A stretch of DNA of 64,000 nucleotides from positions 806,001 to 870,000 of the forward strand of contig NZ_CP050855.1 of the NCBI RefSeq assembly GCF_000821185.2. The letters run 5' to 3'. Below, one piece after another: positions 9,423 to 18,336 of this stretch. The notes under the pieces are model-generated. The model did no database searches. It was not told the origin of the DNA and saw nothing but the letters and a program-made list of their open reading frames with translations. This DNA comes from Serratia symbiotica. Its GTDB lineage: Bacteria; Pseudomonadota; Gammaproteobacteria; Enterobacterales; Enterobacteriaceae. Each line of letters begins with the position of its first letter. Position 1 is the first letter of the stretch. A program made the position numbers and the translations under genes.

Positions 9423-10202
9423 ATGCAAAAAATCGGTGATATCACCACTACAGCCGATCCACAGGGCGAGTTCACAGACGGCAATGTTGCTCAGGGAGTG
9501 AGTCCCACTATTCTTCCCGCAGCCTGGTTTAATACGATGCAGCGTGAGTTGGTTAACACAGTTAAAGGGGCAGGACTATTAATTGACCCTAAAAATGATG
9601 GTCAAATACTTTCTGCAATTGAGGCGCTGATCGCTTCAAAATCATATCTAAGCATATATCCCATTGGAATCGTTATTTGGTTTGCACAGAACAAAGACCC
9701 CAACAAACTTTTCCCCGGCACTACGTGGGAATACATTGGTGAGGACAAAACAATACGCTTAGCCGCTGCTAGCGGCAGCGATGTTATGTCAACTGGCGGC
9801 TCTGACTCAGTTACGCTGACTGTAGGTAATTTGCCAGCTCACGACCATACGTTCTCAGCTAATACCAGTAGTTTTGATTATGGTACGAAAACAACAAGTA
9901 CATTCGACCACGGGACAAAGGGAACGACTGCGGCAGGAGCACACTATCACTCAATTGCGTTTTCGACAGACGATCGAGGCGGTGCAGGTTTTGGGGGCGG
10001 ACCACCAAACGGGGCATACGGTAGGACTGGTGATGTGGGTGATCACATACATCAAATAGCAATTGGTGCTCATAGCCACACTGTAGGGATTGGTGCACAT
10101 AGTCATTCGGTTTCAGGTACTACGGCAACTACAGGTTCTGGAACAGCTTTTACTGTTGCCAACTCATTTATTAAACTGATGGGATGGTATCGTAGCGAAT
10201 AA
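9423..10202 (+). CDS. Short tail fibre with gp10-like His-rich C-terminal domain
   Basis: A 259-residue receptor-binding fibre. I place the start at ATG 9423, eight bases after an AGGA site, rather than at ATG 9408, which lacks one. Residues 1-70 resemble the conserved N-terminal attachment region of tail fibres (TADPQGEFTDGN, AWFNTMQREL). From about residue 77 it follows the baseplate gp10-like pattern (PIGIVIWFAQNKDP, FPGTTWEYIGE). The C-terminal 110 residues hold repeated H-x-H motifs (HDH, HYH, HIH, HSH twice), which in related fibres coordinate metal in a trimer. The end, FIKLMGWYR, is typical. No separate fibre assembly chaperone follows. Confidence 0.82.
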   Translation: MQKIGDITTTADPQGEFTDGNVAQGVSPTILPAAWFNTMQRELVNTVKGAGLLIDPKNDGQILSAIEALIASKSYLSIYPIGIVIWFAQNKDPNKLFPGTTWEYIGEDKTIRLAAASGSDVMSTGGSDSVTLTVGNLPAHDHTFSANTSSFDYGTKTTSTFDHGTKGTTAAGAHYHSIAFSTDDRGGAGFGGGPPNGAYGRTGDVGDHIHQIAIGAHSHTVGIGAHSHSVSGTTATTGSGTAFTVANSFIKLMGWYRSE

Positions 10203-10243
10203 TTTTAGTATACGAATAAAGTAAAACTTAATGGCAGGTAAAA

Positions 10244-10277
10244 TTGTTGTTGGTGGTAAACTCACTACCAACAACAA
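10244..10277. terminator. Bidirectional hairpin terminator
   Basis: An 11-bp perfect inverted repeat (10244-10254 with 10267-10277) and a 12-base loop lie between the convergent tail fibre and glycosyltransferase genes. Short A/T runs flank both sides. Confidence 0.65.
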
Positions 10278-10287
10278 AAAGGCTTTT

Positions 10288-11385
10288 TCATATAAGTGCT
10301 TTTTTCAACTCAATCACTTTTTTAATAACCGACATGTCTTGATATAATCGGTGGTGTGCTGAAAATATTTGATGACCGTTCTTATATCCTGGTCCCCATA
10401 ATAAATTGTTTTTGGATACATCCCGATAGATTCCGATTAATTTTTTATTATACATGGCTGAGATATGGACTAGTGAGGTATCCGGGGTAATAACAAGGTC
10501 GGATAAAAATACTGCGGCCATTACATGATAAAGTGTAGGTGTATAGAGTAGCTTAGCATGTGGATAATCTGATTTGGTAAGTGATTTTTTGTAATCCAGT
10601 ACTATTATGTTATCGCCAGTTGAGCTTAATCCTTTAATAATTTCGGATATCTGAGTTTCTGAAAGTGAGCGGTCGTCATGGCTTGCATAAGGGTTTATTA
10701 AAATATTTTTTTGCTGATTAACGAAAAAACTGGATGTTCTCATGTCATCTAGGATCGATTGTGGGTAATATACATCATATTCTAGATGGCGCTCTATGGT
10801 AATATTTAGCTTTTCAATTATATGTCTGTAAATCCCTGTTATATGTTTATCGTGATAATTAAAGTTAATGTTAGTGGTATATTGCTTTAACCAAGTGGGC
10901 TTGTTAAAACCTAAAGTTTGTTTTGGTTTTATTTCTGATATTAATTTTGGCATGTAAAGTGCCGTATCCCATACGCCAGTATCTATCAAAAGATCATATG
11001 CATTTTCTTTTAAAATGTATAAGATATTTTCTGGTATGTGGGATTCAAACTTACTCTGGTGTTTAATTGATCCGGTATTAGTTAAATAAAGGTTTCTAAC
11101 ATACGGATTGTTTGAAAAAATAAAACTATTTTCTTCATTAGCTAATATATCTATTTTATATCCAGCATCACAAAGGGTTTTAAGCATGCATGTAGATATG
11201 ATCGCATCACCGATTTTACCATCGTTCCTAAGCAGCAAAATTGTTCTGGTTTTATCTAAGGGAAATTCTTTGCAATGGTAATTCCACCGTTTTGCTGCAA
11301 GATATAGGTTGGCATTATATTTTAATTTCTTGATGAAATAATTTCTCTTGCGATTGATTTGTCTTATTTTTTCACAAAAAAGCAT
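10288..11385 (-). CDS. Glycosyltransferase family 9 (heptosyltransferase-like) protein
   Basis: A 365-residue GT9-type glycosyltransferase of the ADP-heptose:LPS heptosyltransferase fold. The N-terminal Rossmann half has RNDGKIGDAIISTCMLKTL. The C-terminal half has the nucleotide-sugar site VITPDTSLVHISAMYNKKLIG. No signal peptide or membrane segment is seen, so it should act in the cytoplasm, probably on LPS precursors. The gene is much more AT-rich than the tail genes and is convergent to them. It sits where temperate phages carry conversion genes, so it may alter the receptor of its own phage. Substrate is unknown. It resembles the protein at 57545-58531 only in fold. Confidence 0.75.
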   Translation of the reverse strand: MLFCEKIRQINRKRNYFIKKLKYNANLYLAAKRWNYHCKEFPLDKTRTILLLRNDGKIGDAIISTCMLKTLCDAGYKIDILANEENSFIFSNNPYVRNLYLTNTGSIKHQSKFESHIPENILYILKENAYDLLIDTGVWDTALYMPKLISEIKPKQTLGFNKPTWLKQYTTNINFNYHDKHITGIYRHIIEKLNITIERHLEYDVYYPQSILDDMRTSSFFVNQQKNILINPYASHDDRSLSETQISEIIKGLSSTGDNIIVLDYKKSLTKSDYPHAKLLYTPTLYHVMAAVFLSDLVITPDTSLVHISAMYNKKLIGIYRDVSKNNLLWGPGYKNGHQIFSAHHRLYQDMSVIKKVIELKKALI

Positions 11386-11881
11386 AGTTTATTCAGCCAT
11401 TTAATATTTTACGGATAGGTAGCCTATTACGAGGCTTACCGTTTTATTGTTCAACCACTTTATCAGTCCCCACGCCGGATAGGAAGCCTCGCCCTGCTCG
11501 ATGAGGGGTGTGTACCAAAAAACGTACCAAGCATACATTGGCGTGAATAAAAGATACTAAATTTCATATATTTAGATAAAAAATAGCGTAATCGTGGAAG
11601 TAGAATGTGGCTGTTACCTTGCTGCTCAAAATCGCATCTCTTCATTGGCGGGGAAATATCCCCCTATTGTAATGGCGAGAGGCGTGATGCCAAGCGATGG
11701 TTGAGGTATTACGCGTGGCGATAGTTCATCAGGCAGGTGTTCGAGCATTTGTTGTGCCGCATCGCCCTCAGTGGAGGCAATGCCGTAGCGCTCATTATAG
11801 ATGATTGATGGTCAATAAATCGGTTTCGACTCAACTTTTAGCTTAGGATCTTGCCGTCGTAGTATCCCGCCAACCTGAACT
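11386..11881. other. Intergenic region with decayed coding remnants
   Basis: No intact gene is seen. The minus strand between about 11640 and 11810 has an open stretch (ERYGIASTEGDAAQQML, then VIPQPSLGITPLAI) that reads like the end of a lost protein whose family I do not recognise. The rest is AT-rich without clear signals. Confidence 0.4.
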
Positions 11882-12628
11882 TTACCAAGATGATGAAGAC
11901 CAGAACACGCGACCCAACACCACCAACTGCTCTTTACGCTGTTGGTAGCTGAGTTGTTCATCCTGATACTCTTCCCTATTTAGCGAACGAATGGTCACGC
12001 CGCCATCGGGCTGTTCTATCAGGATCTTCACCCGCAGAAGATTCCCGTGGCGTATCGCATAGGTCTTGCCTTCTCGAATGCGGGTATCGTCGGTGTTGAT
12101 ACCCACAACATCGCCATCTTGCAAGCGCGGTTCCATGCTGGAACCGGAAATGCGGATAATCCGTGCTGCGTTCACCGCCACCCCCATTTTGTGCAGATAG
12201 TAACGGCGAAAAATCAGCGAACACTCTTCACGTTCGATGATTTCATAGCAGCCGTCGCCAGCGGAAAAATCGATATCCAGCAGTGGGATCTCAACAAACT
12301 CTTCCTTATCCTGTGTGCTATCCTCCCACACTACGGGTTTCAGGCGGGCAGGCTGAAAGTCCGATTCTGATGCCACGTTGTCGAACGGGCGAACCAACGA
12401 TTTTTCATGAAACACATCGAACCAGCCCTTGGGCAGATTCAGCCTAGCTTCAATTCGCCTGGCGAGGTTGTCGCCAAGATTGCGGGAGGATTTTTCACCG
12501 ATGATTTGGCTCAACGTCGGCGCGGAGGATTCAACCAGAGCGGCGAATTCATTCTGGTTGATGCCTTGCTGGGCATAGCGAACCATCAGTTCGCGCAGGT
12601 TATTGCGCCTTATTTCTTTAGTTTCCAT
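11882..12628 (-). CDS. CI/C2-type phage repressor, LexA-like self-cleaving (S24)
   Basis: A 248-residue repressor that would maintain lysogeny and be inactivated by RecA-stimulated self-cleavage. Residues about 8-70 form a helix-turn-helix (GINQNEFAALVESSAPTLSQ). The peptidase S24 half contains the likely Ala-Gly cleavage site in FSAGDG, the nucleophile Ser in GSSMEPRLQDGD and the general-base Lys in LLRVKILIE. It is full length with all catalytic residues. It is divergent from the next host gene, with repeated operator-like motifs upstream. This suggests the adjacent tail genes come from an SOS-inducible prophage whose early genes are gone. Confidence 0.87.
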   Translation of the reverse strand: METKEIRRNNLRELMVRYAQQGINQNEFAALVESSAPTLSQIIGEKSSRNLGDNLARRIEARLNLPKGWFDVFHEKSLVRPFDNVASESDFQPARLKPVVWEDSTQDKEEFVEIPLLDIDFSAGDGCYEIIEREECSLIFRRYYLHKMGVAVNAARIIRISGSSMEPRLQDGDVVGINTDDTRIREGKTYAIRHGNLLRVKILIEQPDGGVTIRSLNREEYQDEQLSYQQRKEQLVVLGRVFWSSSSW

Positions 12629-12645
12629 TTTTAGATGTTCTCACT

Positions 12646-12713
12646 GTTTAGCAAAAAGGTAAATAACAAATTAGCTAAAAATACTTGCCTATATTTTAGC
12701 ATTTAGCTAAAAC
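12646..12713. promoter_or_regulatory. Repressor operator cluster (TTTAGCTAAA-like repeats)
   Basis: Three or four copies of a TTTAGCWAAA-like palindrome lie within 70 bp directly upstream of the repressor start, near 12646, 12671, 12694 and 12703. Spacing and position fit autoregulatory operators. Binding is inferred. Confidence 0.55.
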
Positions 12714-12802
12714 AAAAGGGTGAGCTATAGGTTCACATTGAGAGAGCAGCCTGTCATGATGATGAGCCACTCAGTTAAATCAGCTAAGAGAGGTAATTTA
12801 CG

Positions 12803-13570
12803 ATGTTCAAGATTGACTACAATCGCTACCGTTCGGTAGCCAGCTTCAATCAACGCGTACGCTTTCTGGTGCTGCATTATACGGCACAGAATTTTGTCAA
12901 TTCTGTGAAATTTCTGACCGGAAAATCAGTTAGCGCCCATTATCTGGTACCCGATCCGACGGATACTGGTTATCAGGCTGCGGGTTTCAACGGCGTGCGC
13001 ATCTTCAACTTGGTGGATGAGAATGAACGTGCCTGGCACGCTGGGGCCAGTAAGTGGGGTAACCGTAATAACCTCAACGACACGTCGATTGGTATCGAGA
13101 TCGTTAACCTGGCGAGCGGTAATGGGGAATACATCACCTTCCCCCCCTTTAATCCACAGCAGATTGAAGCGGTCACCCAGCTCGCGCAAAACATCCTGCA
13201 ACGTTATCCGGACATCACCCCGGTTAACGTGGTGGCACACTCCGATATCGCACCAGGTCGCAAGAGCGATCCTGGCCCGCAGTTCCCTTGGCGGCAATTG
13301 TATCATGCAGGGGTAGGGGCCTGGTATGACGAAGCCACGAAGCAACAGTACCAGCAAAGCTATGGCAGCCATGGCCTGCCTGCACAGCAACAACTGCTGA
13401 CGCTGTTCGCCAAATACGGTTACGATATCTCGGCTGCGACCGGTGCTGAAGGTTATCGCCAACTGGTGCGTGCTTTCCAGTTACATTTCCGCCAGCAGAG
13501 ATACGATGGTGTGATGGACGTAGAAACCGCTGCTATTCTGCGCGCCCTGGTAGATAAGTACGCTGCTTAA
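12803..13570 (+). CDS. amiD: AmpD/AmiD-type N-acetylmuramoyl-L-alanine amidase
   Basis: A 255-residue zinc amidase that cleaves the bond between MurNAc and L-alanine in peptidoglycan or anhydro-muropeptides. Residues 15-165 form the Amidase_2 domain. Likely zinc ligands are His25 (LHYTAQN), His146 (VAHSDIAPGRKSDPG) and Asp156 in that same motif. Residues about 185-250 form a peptidoglycan-binding helical domain. Unlike E. coli AmiD, no lipoprotein signal precedes the domain. The ATG at 12803 follows AGAGAGG. A cytoplasmic recycling role, or loss of the signal by rearrangement next to the prophage, are both possible. A terminator follows. Confidence 0.82.
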   Translation: MFKIDYNRYRSVASFNQRVRFLVLHYTAQNFVNSVKFLTGKSVSAHYLVPDPTDTGYQAAGFNGVRIFNLVDENERAWHAGASKWGNRNNLNDTSIGIEIVNLASGNGEYITFPPFNPQQIEAVTQLAQNILQRYPDITPVNVVAHSDIAPGRKSDPGPQFPWRQLYHAGVGAWYDEATKQQYQQSYGSHGLPAQQQLLTLFAKYGYDISAATGAEGYRQLVRAFQLHFRQQRYDGVMDVETAAILRALVDKYAA

Positions 13571-13579
13571 GGGCTTTAT

Positions 13580-13613
13580 GGCGAATGAGGAGGGACGCCT
13601 GATTCGCCTTTTC
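13580..13613 (+). terminator. Rho-independent terminator after amiD
   Basis: GGCGAAT (13580-13586) pairs with ATTCGCC (13602-13608), followed by a short T-rich run. Confidence 0.55.
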
Positions 13614-13740
13614 TCCTTGGACGGGTGTACAGTGGGTAAGATAAAGCATTCAAGGTTGTGCCTGACCGCCCCAAAGCTGTATCGTGGTACCACAGTGGCC
13701 GTGAGCAAATGAATCTGTATATGACTAAAGCAAGGGTATA

Positions 13741-14067
13741 ATGATGGATAATGAAAATAAAGCGAGTTTTCAGAAAGTTCTGGAATTTGTGCGTATGTTC
13801 CGACGCAAAAATAAGTTGCAACGCGAAATCGCCGACAACGAAAAGAAAATTCGTGATAACCAAAAGCGTGTACTGCTGCTTGACAACCTGAGTGAGTACA
13901 TCAAGCCTGGTATGAATATGAGCATTGATGACATTCAGGCTATCATCGCCAACATGCGCTGTGACTATGAAGAACGCGTTGATGACTACATCATCAAAAA
14001 TGCCGATCTATCGAAAGAGCGTCGCGAACTGTCCAAAAAGCTGAAAGCGATGGGCGAAGTGAAATAA
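13741..14067 (+). CDS. tmaR: PTS system regulator TmaR
   Basis: A 108-residue, highly charged coiled-coil protein nearly colinear with E. coli TmaR (YeeX), which clusters EI of the sugar PTS at the cell pole. Recognisable blocks are [36 protein letters not shown] and [19 protein letters not shown]. Two in-frame ATGs occur (13741 and 13744), with an AAGGG site upstream of the first. No sign of decay despite the IS remnants immediately downstream. Confidence 0.93.
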   Translation: MMDNENKASFQKVLEFVRMFRRKNKLQREIADNEKKIRDNQKRVLLLDNLSEYIKPGMNMSIDDIQAIIANMRCDYEERVDDYIIKNADLSKERRELSKKLKAMGEVK

Positions 14068-14145
14068 TCTGCATTATTGGGTCAGGGAGCCTGGTCGATC
14101 CTGTCCATAATTCTGTGTTGCCAGGTGTCGAGATGCTGTTGCCGT

Positions 14146-14385
14146 TCACTGTGAGAATACCGTTTTACCATGCTTCACCTCAGGGTCGTTGTATTGAGTG
14201 AGGTGAGAATGCGATAGCGGAGTTTTGTTAACAATAAGGTGGTCGGTAATGTATTGCGTCAGGGTATCGATACCCCGGCGCATATCGATGGACTCCCGCG
14301 TCAGCCAGATGTGCTGCGGTGTTAACATAAGGACAAGGCCTGCATCACGGTCGGTAACTGAGCGGGAAGAGAGCTGACCGAACAT
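14146..14385 (-). pseudogene. IS66-family accessory protein TnpB, fragment
   Basis: A 79-residue open stretch contains LMLTPQHIWLTRESIDMRRGIDTL, which resembles the start of the IS66 TnpB (Orf2) protein. The rest of the protein and the IS66 transposase are absent. A short relic only. Confidence 0.5.
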
Positions 14386-14393
14386 CCGTTGGG

Positions 14394-14800
14394 GAGGTTG
14401 AGGTTCACCGTGTCGGCGTCGTTATTCCCAGGCATAACCCGGCGTGCAGGAATCACCGCTGGGTCATCCGCCTGGTGCCGTTATTGGATAAGGTGTTTCG
14501 CTGGCATAAACGCCGCGTGGGACGTCTGTAGAGAATGGATGAAGCCTATATTGAAATCAAAAGCCAGTGGAAATATTTGTGCCGTGCGGTTGATACTGCA
14601 GGTCAAACCATAGACTTCCTGCTGACCGCCAGGCGGGATGCGGCAGCAGCACTGCGCTTCTTTCGCAAGGCTATCAGGTGCCACGGTGAACCCGAAGTAG
14701 TGGCTATAATAAAAGTGGCGCTAAAACTGCGGCTTTGGCCACGCGGAACCTGGATTTTAGGCATAAAAAAAGATGTCCGTAGACGTTATTTACGTACTAG
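14394..14800 (+). pseudogene. IS6-family transposase, broken
   Basis: Pieces in successive frames match an IS6/IS26-type DDE transposase: WVIRLVPLLDKVFRWHKRRVG, then a stop, then MDEAYIEIKSQWKYLCRAVD. TAGQTIDFLLTARRDAAAALRFF and HGEPEVV follow, then a frameshift and KSGAKTAALAT. The first catalytic Asp (MDEAY) is present, but the C-terminal third and both inverted repeats are not recognisable. Confidence 0.75.
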
Positions 14801-15173
14801 CGCTAATGGTGCCGAAGGCTGGGCAGCGTGAACACGCGTGCCGCTTATTTTTGGCCCACACACCGCCTTGGTGTGCGTTCACATAACCGCCATCCGCGTT
14901 TCATCTGCTATTGCCGGACACAGACTATGCCCTGTCGCTGAAATATATCGATACTTCTAAGGATAGAGATTTTTATTTATTATCAATATATCCACTTGTT
15001 TTCTGACATATCAGCCAGTTAGCTTTTTCAGCCAAATATAGTTCACAAATGCGATATCGGTGTGAATTTTACGCATTGATCTTCGTGCTATTTAGCGTTA
15101 TTGATAACGGGTGACTGCGTAAAAAACAGCCATTGTTTTCTTTCCACCAAAGCAAAAATGAGGGAAACGAGGC

Positions 15174-15344
15174 ATGAAGAGACAGAAACGCGATCGCTTG
15201 GAAAGGGCGCATTCAAGAGGTTATCAGGCAGGTATTTTAGGGCGTTCCAGAGAACATTGTCCCTACCAATCATCAGTGGATGCCCGGTCTCAATGGCTGG
15301 GGGGGTGGCGAGAAGCCATGGCGGACAGAGCTATGACTGCATAG
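15174..15344 (+). CDS. rmf: Ribosome modulation factor Rmf
   Basis: A small 56-residue gene encoding the factor that pairs 70S ribosomes into inactive 100S dimers in stationary phase. It begins MKRQKRDRLERAHSRGYQAG and continues with GRSREHCPYQ and SQWLGGWREAMADR, almost identical in layout to E. coli Rmf (55 residues). A GAGG site lies just before the ATG and a strong terminator follows at 15368. Its place upstream of fabA is the normal enterobacterial arrangement. It appears intact despite decayed sequence on both sides. Confidence 0.93.
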   Translation: MKRQKRDRLERAHSRGYQAGILGRSREHCPYQSSVDARSQWLGGWREAMADRAMTA

Positions 15345-15367
15345 CGGTTCTTTGTCAAAAAAGGGAC

Positions 15368-15396
15368 AACCTCCGCCACAGCGCGGAGGTTTTTTT
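15368..15396 (+). terminator. rmf terminator
   Basis: The GC-rich stem AACCTCCGC / GCGGAGGTT (15368-15376 and 15383-15391) is followed by a run of T. It lies 24 bases after the rmf stop. Confidence 0.85.
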
Positions 15397-15402
15397 CTGC
15401 TG

Positions 15403-15700
15403 GCTGATTAACCTTGCCAGCGTTGCAACAGAATACTCGCGTGCACGCCGCTAAACGCTAAAGACGAAGCCCACTGGATCTGGATAAGGCATAGGTGATG
15501 CTCATTGATTTCGTCTGCTTCGCTATCAGACGCAACACTTCCGTCGCCAGATCGGGATTATCCAGGTTCAAGAGTGCGGGTGCTATCTGATAATGCTGCT
15601 TATGCAAATGCCGCTAACCACCAGGTAATTCAGGTGAGGGGCATGTTCGACAGGCGGTGGAAGGCGTGCTTCAGTATCAATATGGCCCTACCCTTAGTCG
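15403..15700 (-). pseudogene. Beta-ketoacyl synthase C-terminal remnant
   Basis: On the minus strand an uninterrupted piece APALLNLDNPDLATEVLRL leads to TYALSRSSGL. After a frame change, SGVHASILLQRWQG follows and ends at a TAA near 15403. This resembles the C-terminus of FabB/FabF-like synthases (PTLNLENPD, YALSNSFGFGG, NASLLLRRW), with the glycine-rich motif mutated. Upstream coding is lost. Its location beside fabA suggests a lost fatty-acid or polyketide synthase gene. Similarity was judged by eye. Confidence 0.45.
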
Positions 15701-15790
15701 CTCTCATCCAGTGAGTGGGCAACCGGACAGAGCACATTGGCAATAACGATGGAAAAAAACGGCGGCAGATAAGAGCCGCCATCACTGCGG

Positions 15791-16309
15791 TTAGAACGCA
15801 GTAGTGTCCTTGAAAAGGCCCACTTTCAGATCGTTGGCAGTGTAAATAACCTGACCATCGACCAGCACTTCACCATCGGCCACGCCCATAATCAGCTTAC
15901 GGGTAATCACGCGTTTAAAGTTAATGCGATAAGTGACCTTTTTTGCCGTCGGTAGAATCTGGCCAGCGAATTTAACTTCGCCTACACCGAGCGCGCGTCC
16001 TTTGCCTTCACCACCCAGCCATCCGAGATAGAAGCCAACCAACTGCCACATCGCGTCAAGACCCAGACAGCCTGGCATCACAGGATCACCAATGAAATGG
16101 CAACCAAAGAACCATAACTCTGGATTGATATCCAGTTCCGCTTCCACATAGCCTTTGTTGTGGCTGCCACCGTCTTCGGTCATTTTCACCACACGGTCAA
16201 GCATCAACATGTTACCTGCTGGTAACGGTGGGCCACCAGTGCCAAACAGTTCGCCACGGCCGGATGCTTCGAGGTCTTCTTTCGTATAGGAGTTGCGTTT
16301 ATCTACCAT
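15791..16309 (-). CDS. fabA: 3-hydroxydecanoyl-ACP dehydratase/isomerase FabA
   Basis: A 172-residue enzyme that dehydrates 3-hydroxydecanoyl-ACP and isomerises trans-2 to cis-3-decenoyl-ACP, the committing step of anaerobic unsaturated fatty acid synthesis. The hot-dog fold motif [20 protein letters not shown] carries catalytic His71 and Asp85 (His70 and Asp84 without the initiator Met). Full length and intact. Upstream are clear FabR and FadR sites (16348-16381), so regulation as in E. coli is likely: activation by FadR and repression by FabR. Confidence 0.97.
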   Translation of the reverse strand: MVDKRNSYTKEDLEASGRGELFGTGGPPLPAGNMLMLDRVVKMTEDGGSHNKGYVEAELDINPELWFFGCHFIGDPVMPGCLGLDAMWQLVGFYLGWLGGEGKGRALGVGEVKFAGQILPTAKKVTYRINFKRVITRKLIMGVADGEVLVDGQVIYTANDLKVGLFKDTTAF

Positions 16310-16347
16310 GTTCTCAATAAGCCTTATTGTAATGAAGGGCGTAGTTT

Positions 16348-16381
16348 AGCTAACAGGTGTACGCTGAACAAGTCCGATCAG
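16348..16381 (-). promoter_or_regulatory. FabR and FadR operators of fabA
   Basis: On the minus strand AGCGTACACCTGTTAGCT (16348-16365) matches the FabR palindrome of fabA/fabB. It is joined by CTGATCGGACTTGTTCA (16365-16381), matching the FadR site of E. coli fabA. The FadR site runs into the lonH stop codon region. Confidence 0.8.
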
Positions 16382-18129
16382 CCGCGCTTGAACCAACTGA
16401 GCCAACGAAGTGGCCACGGCCAACAGCGGCGTTCCTGCGGATTCACTTGCGAAATTCGTTCCTGAATGGCTGCTAAGAGATTTGGCTGTTGTTCATCAGA
16501 GTAGGCGTAACCGGTGAGTAATGGCAACGCCTCTGCAACGCTATTGACGGCCCACAAATGGAATTGTCCCTCACGCGCTGCATTAACCACGTCTTGATGT
16601 AGACACAAATGGCGCACATTGGTGGCCGGTAGAATCACGCCTTGCTTACCGGTTAGGCCACGGCGTAGACAAACTTCAAAGAAGCCTTCAACTTTTTCAT
16701 TAACGCCACCGATTGGCTGCACGTTGCCGAATTGGTCGACGGAGCCGGTAACCGCAATCTGCTGGTTGATAGGTTGCTGCGACAGAGCGCTAATCAAGGC
16801 GCACAGCTCGGCCAGTGAGGCACTGTCGCCATCCACTTCGCCATAAGATTGCTCAAATACGATAGAGGCAGAGAAAGGCAGTGGGTGGTCTAGTTCCAGT
16901 TCGGAAACCAGGAAGGCCTGCATAATCATCATGCCTTTGGCATGCAGATTACCGCCCAGTTCAGCTTTGCGCTCAACGTCAGTGAATTCGCCATCACCGA
17001 GGTGCACGACGCAGCTTATACGTGACGGTTCGCCGAAACTGCGTGGATGGCCTGGATAATCCAGTATGGAAAGCCCGTTAATCTGGCCAACTATTTCGCC
17101 TTCTGTTTCGATCAGGATTTGGCCCAACTCAATCTCACGCTGCATGCGTTCCGCGAGATAACTTTCACGCCACTCGCGTGCACTCAGCGCAGCTTTGAAG
17201 GCTTTGGCTGTAATGACGTTTTCTTTGGTATATAGCGCAGCCTCTGCAAGCTGCTGACTAATCCACAGTGAGGACAATGGCAGAATGCCTTGATCACCGC
17301 TGTAGCGCACTGCGTGAGTCATCAGCAGTGGCCAAGCGTCAGCAGCCAACGCGGTCAACTGCTGCTCTACGATCACGCTATTAACGTAGCCACACCACTG
17401 TGACATGTCGCCGATCTCGTTGAGTTGCAGACAATCTTCGTATTCTCCGTAGATTGCTTGCTTACTAAGCTCAGGTTCGATATCGTGAAAATCAGCTAGA
17501 CCGTGACGATCACCTACCACGATCAAACGCAGTTCCAGCGGTATGGGCGGAATGGTGATCGGCAATGGGCGCGTTTCATCCGGGGAAACCCAGTGGAACT
17601 GGCATTGGGTGATCATCTGCTTCAGCCTCAACCATAGTAGTGGCTGAGCCAATAGTGAACGGACAGAAAGGATCAGTACACCGCCATTGGCCTGATGCAC
17701 CAGACCCGGCTGTAGGCTGATCTCATCATTATGGAATCGGACACAGCCAAAAAGTTGTTCCGGCTCTACCCACTCCTGGAATACGCAGCTGCCGCTGGTG
17801 GCGAAAGGTTCATCTCTGTGACTGGCCGCTTCAACGCTGACTTTTCTGCCCTGGATCACATAATGGATGCCTTTGCTGGCGGTGTTCTGTGGGTGGAGTT
17901 GCTGCACCGCACGAGCGATCAGCGCCAGATGTTCTCGTATTTCTTGCGCTTTCAGCAGCATGAAACGCAGTGGTGACTGCGGATGGCAAAATAGTGCCAG
18001 CGCATTTTCTAGCCGGGGCTGAATAGCCGCAAAGGGCACAGGTGCCAACTGAGAGGAGGTATCAAATATCGCCTGATAAGGCGATACGTCCGGCAACAGA
18101 GATTGCCATTCAAGTCGGTTATTGGTCAA
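16378..18129 (-). CDS. lonH: Lon-like protease (YcbZ/LonH)
   Basis: A 583-residue Lon-family protein with an N-terminal AAA-like region and a C-terminal S16 peptidase domain. The catalytic Ser lies in GEVDGDSASLAELCALISA and the partner Lys in GGVNEKVEGFFEVC, about 43 residues later as in Lon. The N-terminal half lacks a clear Walker A motif, as reported for YcbZ relatives. Position between fabA and matP is conserved in enterobacteria. The gene is intact. Substrates are unknown. Confidence 0.92.
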   Translation of the reverse strand: MTNNRLEWQSLLPDVSPYQAIFDTSSQLAPVPFAAIQPRLENALALFCHPQSPLRFMLLKAQEIREHLALIARAVQQLHPQNTASKGIHYVIQGRKVSVEAASHRDEPFATSGSCVFQEWVEPEQLFGCVRFHNDEISLQPGLVHQANGGVLILSVRSLLAQPLLWLRLKQMITQCQFHWVSPDETRPLPITIPPIPLELRLIVVGDRHGLADFHDIEPELSKQAIYGEYEDCLQLNEIGDMSQWCGYVNSVIVEQQLTALAADAWPLLMTHAVRYSGDQGILPLSSLWISQQLAEAALYTKENVITAKAFKAALSAREWRESYLAERMQREIELGQILIETEGEIVGQINGLSILDYPGHPRSFGEPSRISCVVHLGDGEFTDVERKAELGGNLHAKGMMIMQAFLVSELELDHPLPFSASIVFEQSYGEVDGDSASLAELCALISALSQQPINQQIAVTGSVDQFGNVQPIGGVNEKVEGFFEVCLRRGLTGKQGVILPATNVRHLCLHQDVVNAAREGQFHLWAVNSVAEALPLLTGYAYSDEQQPNLLAAIQERISQVNPQERRCWPWPLRWLSWFKRG

Positions 18130-18336
18130 AGTGTTAGATGCAATCGTTAAAAAGGGAAAGAGCGATTATACAAGAATAACGGCAGCTTGATATATGCAGA
18201 GTAGTTGTTGGTGAAAGGGAGTTTGACATCTTGTGATTACTGTGTAAAAAACGGTCTAAAAGACAGTTTTATTGCCAGAAAAATGGCGCAAAGCTGTTAT
18301 GCTTAATAAAGTTACGCGGTCACTGTAGAGTTCAAG

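Noticed and set aside
1..10202. Interpretation as a domesticated tailocin
   Set aside because: A complete lysogeny-type repressor lies nearby and the head genes would be beyond the window edge. The data do not separate a prophage from a tailocin, and the frameshift in the circularisation gene argues against a working particle.
12926..13462. 178-codon minus-strand frame opposite amiD
   Set aside because: The plus-strand gene has all amidase residues. The opposite frame shows no recognisable features.
15101..15454. 117-codon plus-strand frame over rmf
   Set aside because: The 56-codon rmf frame inside it is unmistakable. The longer frame runs through the rmf terminator.
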